Program-made: the position numbers and the translations under genes
Part shown: positions 61,352 to 64,000 of the stretch, piece by piece
Layout of the letters: each line of letters starts with the position of its first letter
Numbering within the stretch: position 1 is the stretch's first letter
The notes under the pieces: model-generated
What the model saw: the letters and a program-made list of their open reading frames with translations, nothing else
Databases searched by the model: none
Told to the model about the DNA's origin: nothing
Origin: Opitutia bacterium
Lineage (GTDB): Bacteria; Verrucomicrobiota; Verrucomicrobiia; Opitutales; Opitutaceae
DNA length: 64,000 nt
Assembly (NCBI GenBank): GCA_016187945.1
Contig: JACPIT010000009.1
Coordinates: 496,001-560,000 of the forward strand
Direction: 5' to 3'

Positions 61352-62620
61352 ATGTCCCTCAACGCCGCCTCCCTCGCCCAACTCGATCCCGCCCTGCACG
61401 CCGCCATCGCCGGCGAACTCAAGCGCCAGCAGCACCACATCGAGCTAATCGCGTCCGAGAACTTCACCTACCCCGCCGCAATGGAAGCGCAGGGCAGCGT
61501 GCTCACGAACAAATACGCCGAAGGTTATCCCGCCAAGCGCTGGTATGGCGGCTGCGAGCAAGTCGACATCGTCGAGACGCTCGCCATCGAGCGCGCGAAG
61601 CAGCTCTTCGGCGCCGAGCACGCCAACGTCCAGCCGCACTCCGGCGCGCAGGCCAACACCGCCGTCTACGCCGCCGTCCTCCAGCCCGGCGACAAGGTTC
61701 TCGGCATGAACCTCAGCCACGGCGGCCACCTCACGCACGGCAACCCGGCCAACTTCTCCGGCAAGCTCTACGCGTTCTGCCAATACGGCGTGCGCGAGGA
61801 CAACGGCCTCATCGACTACGACGAGCTCGCCGCCGTCGCCCAGCGCGAGAAGCCCAAGATGATCACCGTCGGCGCCTCCGCCTACTCGCGCACGATCGAC
61901 TTCGCGCGCATGGGCGAGATCGCCCGCAGCGTCGGGGCGTTCCTCTTCGCCGACATCGCGCACATCGCCGGCCTCGTCGCGTCGGGCCATCACCCGTCGC
62001 CGGTGCCGCACGCGGATTTCGTCACCACCACGACGCACAAGACTCTCCGCGGTCCGCGCGGCGGCCTCATCCTTTGCCGCGCGGCGCACGCGAAGGCGAT
62101 CGACTCCGCCGTGTTCCCCGGCACGCAGGGCGGCCCGCTCATGCACGTCATCGCCGCCAAGGCCGTGTGCTTCGGCGAGGCGCTGAAGCCCGAGTTCAAA
62201 ACCTACTCCGGCCACGTCGTGAAAAACGCGAAGGCCCTCGCCGACGCGATGGTCGCACGCGGCTACAAGATCGTCTCCGGCACGACCGACAACCACCTCA
62301 TGCTCGTCGATCTCCGCGCCAAGTTGCCCAACCTCACGGGCAAGGTCGCGCAGGAGACGCTCGATAAGGCCAACATCACCTGCAACAAGAACACCGTGCC
62401 GTTCGAGACGCGCTCGCCGTTCCAGGCCTCCGGCATCCGCCTCGGCTCGCCGGCGATGACGACCCGCGGCTTCAAGGAAGCGGACTTCCAGCAGGTCGCC
62501 GAGCTGATCGACCGCGTCCTCGTCGCCATCGGCACCGAAGCCGAGGCCGCGACGCTCGCGGACGTGAAGGCCAAGGTCGTCGCGCTCACGAGCAAGTTCC
62601 CGCTGCCTTACCACGCTTGA
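61352..62620 (+). CDS. glyA: Serine hydroxymethyltransferase
   Basis: This 422-residue protein converts serine and tetrahydrofolate to glycine and 5,10-methylene-tetrahydrofolate. [60 protein letters not shown] and [14 protein letters not shown] contain the PLP residues; Lys230 is the Schiff-base lysine. [20 protein letters not shown] and [15 protein letters not shown] complete the match. The ATG at 61352 is at the conserved family start and directly follows the family B repeat. Nothing unusual in the enzyme itself. Confidence 0.97.
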   Translation: MSLNAASLAQLDPALHAAIAGELKRQQHHIELIASENFTYPAAMEAQGSVLTNKYAEGYPAKRWYGGCEQVDIVETLAIERAKQLFGAEHANVQPHSGAQANTAVYAAVLQPGDKVLGMNLSHGGHLTHGNPANFSGKLYAFCQYGVREDNGLIDYDELAAVAQREKPKMITVGASAYSRTIDFARMGEIARSVGAFLFADIAHIAGLVASGHHPSPVPHADFVTTTTHKTLRGPRGGLILCRAAHAKAIDSAVFPGTQGGPLMHVIAAKAVCFGEALKPEFKTYSGHVVKNAKALADAMVARGYKIVSGTTDNHLMLVDLRAKLPNLTGKVAQETLDKANITCNKNTVPFETRSPFQASGIRLGSPAMTTRGFKEADFQQVAELIDRVLVAIGTEAEAATLADVKAKVVALTSKFPLPYHA

Positions 62621-62631
62621 AAACCTTCCGA

Positions 62632-62718
62632 AGGTAGGGCGGGACCGCTGGGCCCGCCGCGAAATACGCCAAGCGGGCATCCACGAACGGCGCGCCCGGC
62701 GGTCGCGCCCTACCTCGG
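62632..62718. repeat. REP-like inverted repeat (GGTAGGGCGGGACC type)
   Basis: GGTAGGGCGGGACCGCTGGG and CCCGCCGCGAAATACG form the left arm; CGCGCCCGGCGGTCGCGCCC then TACC the right arm. It fills the 110-base gap between glyA and the sensor gene. Confidence 0.65.
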
Positions 62719-62730
62719 AGACGCTCTCTG

Positions 62731-64000
62731 ATGGAAAAACCCGCCGCGCTGTCGGCACTCGTCGCCCATCGCCGCGCGCTCGTCGCCGCGGTGGTGGCCG
62801 TGGGCGTGACCTTTTCCGCAGTCGGCTGGTGGTTCGTCCGCAACACCGAGGAACGTCGCATCGAAGCGACGTTCCAGCGCCGCTCGGCCGTGCAAGTGCG
62901 GCTCGCGCGCGAGCGCCTGCAGTTGCACGAAGAAGTCGCCCGCGGCCTGCGCGCCTACCTCGAGAACTCCGACAACGTCACGGAAGCGGACTTCGCCGCC
63001 TACACGCGTCCGCTGCTCGAGCGCCTGCCGGCCGCGCGCGTCTTCGAGTGGGCGCCGCGAGTGCCGCGCGCGCAACGCCGCGACTTTGAAGCGGCGCAGG
63101 CCGCCGCGCATGCCGGATTTCGCCTCTGGGAGCGCGACGTCGCCGGCCAGATCGGCACGCCCGCGATCGCCGCGCGCGAGCGCGACGAATATTGGCCCAT
63201 CGCGTTCATCGAGCCCGTCGGCGGAAACGAGGCCACGCTCGGCTTCGATCTGTTTTCGAGCACCATCACACGCCCGATGCTCGACGCTGCGCGCGCCACG
63301 CGCCAGATGCGAGCGAGCCCCCAGGTGCGGCTCATCCGCACGCGCGACAAGGACCGCGGCGCCGGCGTGATTTTCATCACGCCCGTGTTTCGCGCCGCCG
63401 CCGCCAACGCCGCCTCTGATGGCTTCATCGGTTTCATCCAGTCGATCTTCTCCGTCGATTTCCTGCTGAAACAAATTCACGCCGAAGCGCCGGACGACGC
63501 GCTCGACCTCGCCTACTTCGACGACAGCGCGCAGTTCGAGCATCTGAAACTCCTCTACGCGCACATCGGCAGCCACGAATACAGCGGCAGTCGCGACGCC
63601 GCGCCCTCCGCGATCACGGCGCCGCGATTTCCCGCGCCCGGAACGGAGGCGGTGAGCGAGACGTTCACGGTCGGCGGCCGCGCGTGGCGCCTCGTCGTCG
63701 CGCCGAATCCAGCGTGGGTCGCACAGCAGCGCACGACCGTGCCGTGGCTCGTGCTCGGCGTGCTGCTGGCGTTCACCGCGCTCGCCGCGCTGCTGACGCA
63801 CGCGCTGCTCTCGCGCACCGCCCGCATCGAGAGCGAGGTCGCGCTGCGCACCGCGGAACTCGCCGAGAGCGAACGCCGCCTCGCCTCGCTGCTCTCCGAC
63901 ATGCCCGGCGCCGCCTACCGCTCGGAGCCGCGCGAACCGTTTCGCACGACCTTCGCGAGCGAAGGCATCAAGGCGCTCTCCGGCTACGCGCCCGAGGATT
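62731..64000 (+). CDS. CHASE-domain sensor protein with PAS (3' partial)
   Basis: The visible part is 423 residues and runs off the window. After a membrane segment (about 16-35, LVAAVVAVGVTFSAVGWWFV) comes a CHASE domain (about 75-270). Its landmarks are VFEWAPRVPRAQRRDFEAA, YWPIAFIEPVGGNEATLGFD and FITPVFRAAAANAASDGFIG. A second membrane segment (about 334-356), a short coiled coil and the start of a PAS domain (LLSDMPGAAYRSEP) follow. CHASE proteins sense small extracytoplasmic ligands and pass the signal to a kinase, cyclase or GGDEF output, which lies beyond the window. Confidence 0.88.
   Translation, partial: MEKPAALSALVAHRRALVAAVVAVGVTFSAVGWWFVRNTEERRIEATFQRRSAVQVRLARERLQLHEEVARGLRAYLENSDNVTEADFAAYTRPLLERLPAARVFEWAPRVPRAQRRDFEAAQAAAHAGFRLWERDVAGQIGTPAIAARERDEYWPIAFIEPVGGNEATLGFDLFSSTITRPMLDAARATRQMRASPQVRLIRTRDKDRGAGVIFITPVFRAAAANAASDGFIGFIQSIFSVDFLLKQIHAEAPDDALDLAYFDDSAQFEHLKLLYAHIGSHEYSGSRDAAPSAITAPRFPAPGTEAVSETFTVGGRAWRLVVAPNPAWVAQQRTTVPWLVLGVLLAFTALAALLTHALLSRTARIESEVALRTAELAESERRLASLLSDMPGAAYRSEPREPFRTTFASEGIKALSGYAPED

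Overview
The window is a GC-rich bacterial chromosome segment with densely packed genes, very few recognisable Shine-Dalgarno sequences, and many ATGA or TGATG stop/start overlaps. The gene style suggests a member of Verrucomicrobiota, perhaps an Opitutus relative. The clues are ECF sigma factors with a membrane extension, a FecI-FecR-TonB receptor trio, S23-type four-helix-bundle genes, many short palindromic repeats, and large membrane glycosyltransferases with exoplasmic beta-rich tails. This placement is an inference from gene style, not a database result. No rRNA, tRNA, CRISPR array, transposase or prophage gene was recognised.

Layout: (1) Bases 1-7870 hold four consecutive large polytopic proteins of GT-C/GT39 style; three share one C-terminal exoplasmic module. 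(2) Bases 7982-12897 hold an ECF sigma factor, a FecR-type regulator and a TonB-dependent receptor. (3) Bases 12982-26638 hold a sugar-nucleotide and lipid-linked-sugar cassette. It contains two CDP-paratose-epimerase-like proteins, an RmlD-like reductase, rmlB, rmlA, two DPM1-like GT2 enzymes, a YfhO-like protein and a two-module GT39-like protein. (4) Bases 26839-38743 hold more membrane glycosyltransferases, GT4 and GT2 enzymes and two methyltransferases. (5) Bases 38803-49007 look like a lipid or glycolipid region: an alpha-oxoamine synthase, two GT4 enzymes, an MGDG-synthase-like glycosyltransferase, an SDR, a ketosynthase, an ACP-hotdog fusion, another GT4 and a thioesterase. (6) Bases 49447-64000 hold housekeeping and signalling genes: queG, aroK, threonine aldolase, an FKBP isomerase, a LOG-domain protein, a membrane-anchored ECF sigma factor with a look-alike partner, purD, a low-molecular-weight phosphatase, glyA and a CHASE-domain sensor cut by the window end.

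How it fits together (inference): the epimerases and Rml enzymes make activated sugars, the DPM1/GtrB-like GT2 enzymes load them onto polyprenyl phosphate, and the GT-C proteins use the lipid-linked sugars on the outer face of the inner membrane. The GT4/GT2 enzymes and methyltransferases would build and modify a polysaccharide. The ketosynthase/ACP/SDR/oxoamine-synthase region could make a sphingoid-like or other special lipid that the adjacent glycosyltransferases decorate.

The most striking signal is the repeats. Several families of short repeats sit between genes, supply stop codons and one start codon, and are inserted in frame inside conserved enzymes (RmlB, PurD, QueG and a GT4). A four-helix-bundle gene between rmlB and rmlA is flanked by inverted copies of one of these repeats, like a small mobile cassette.
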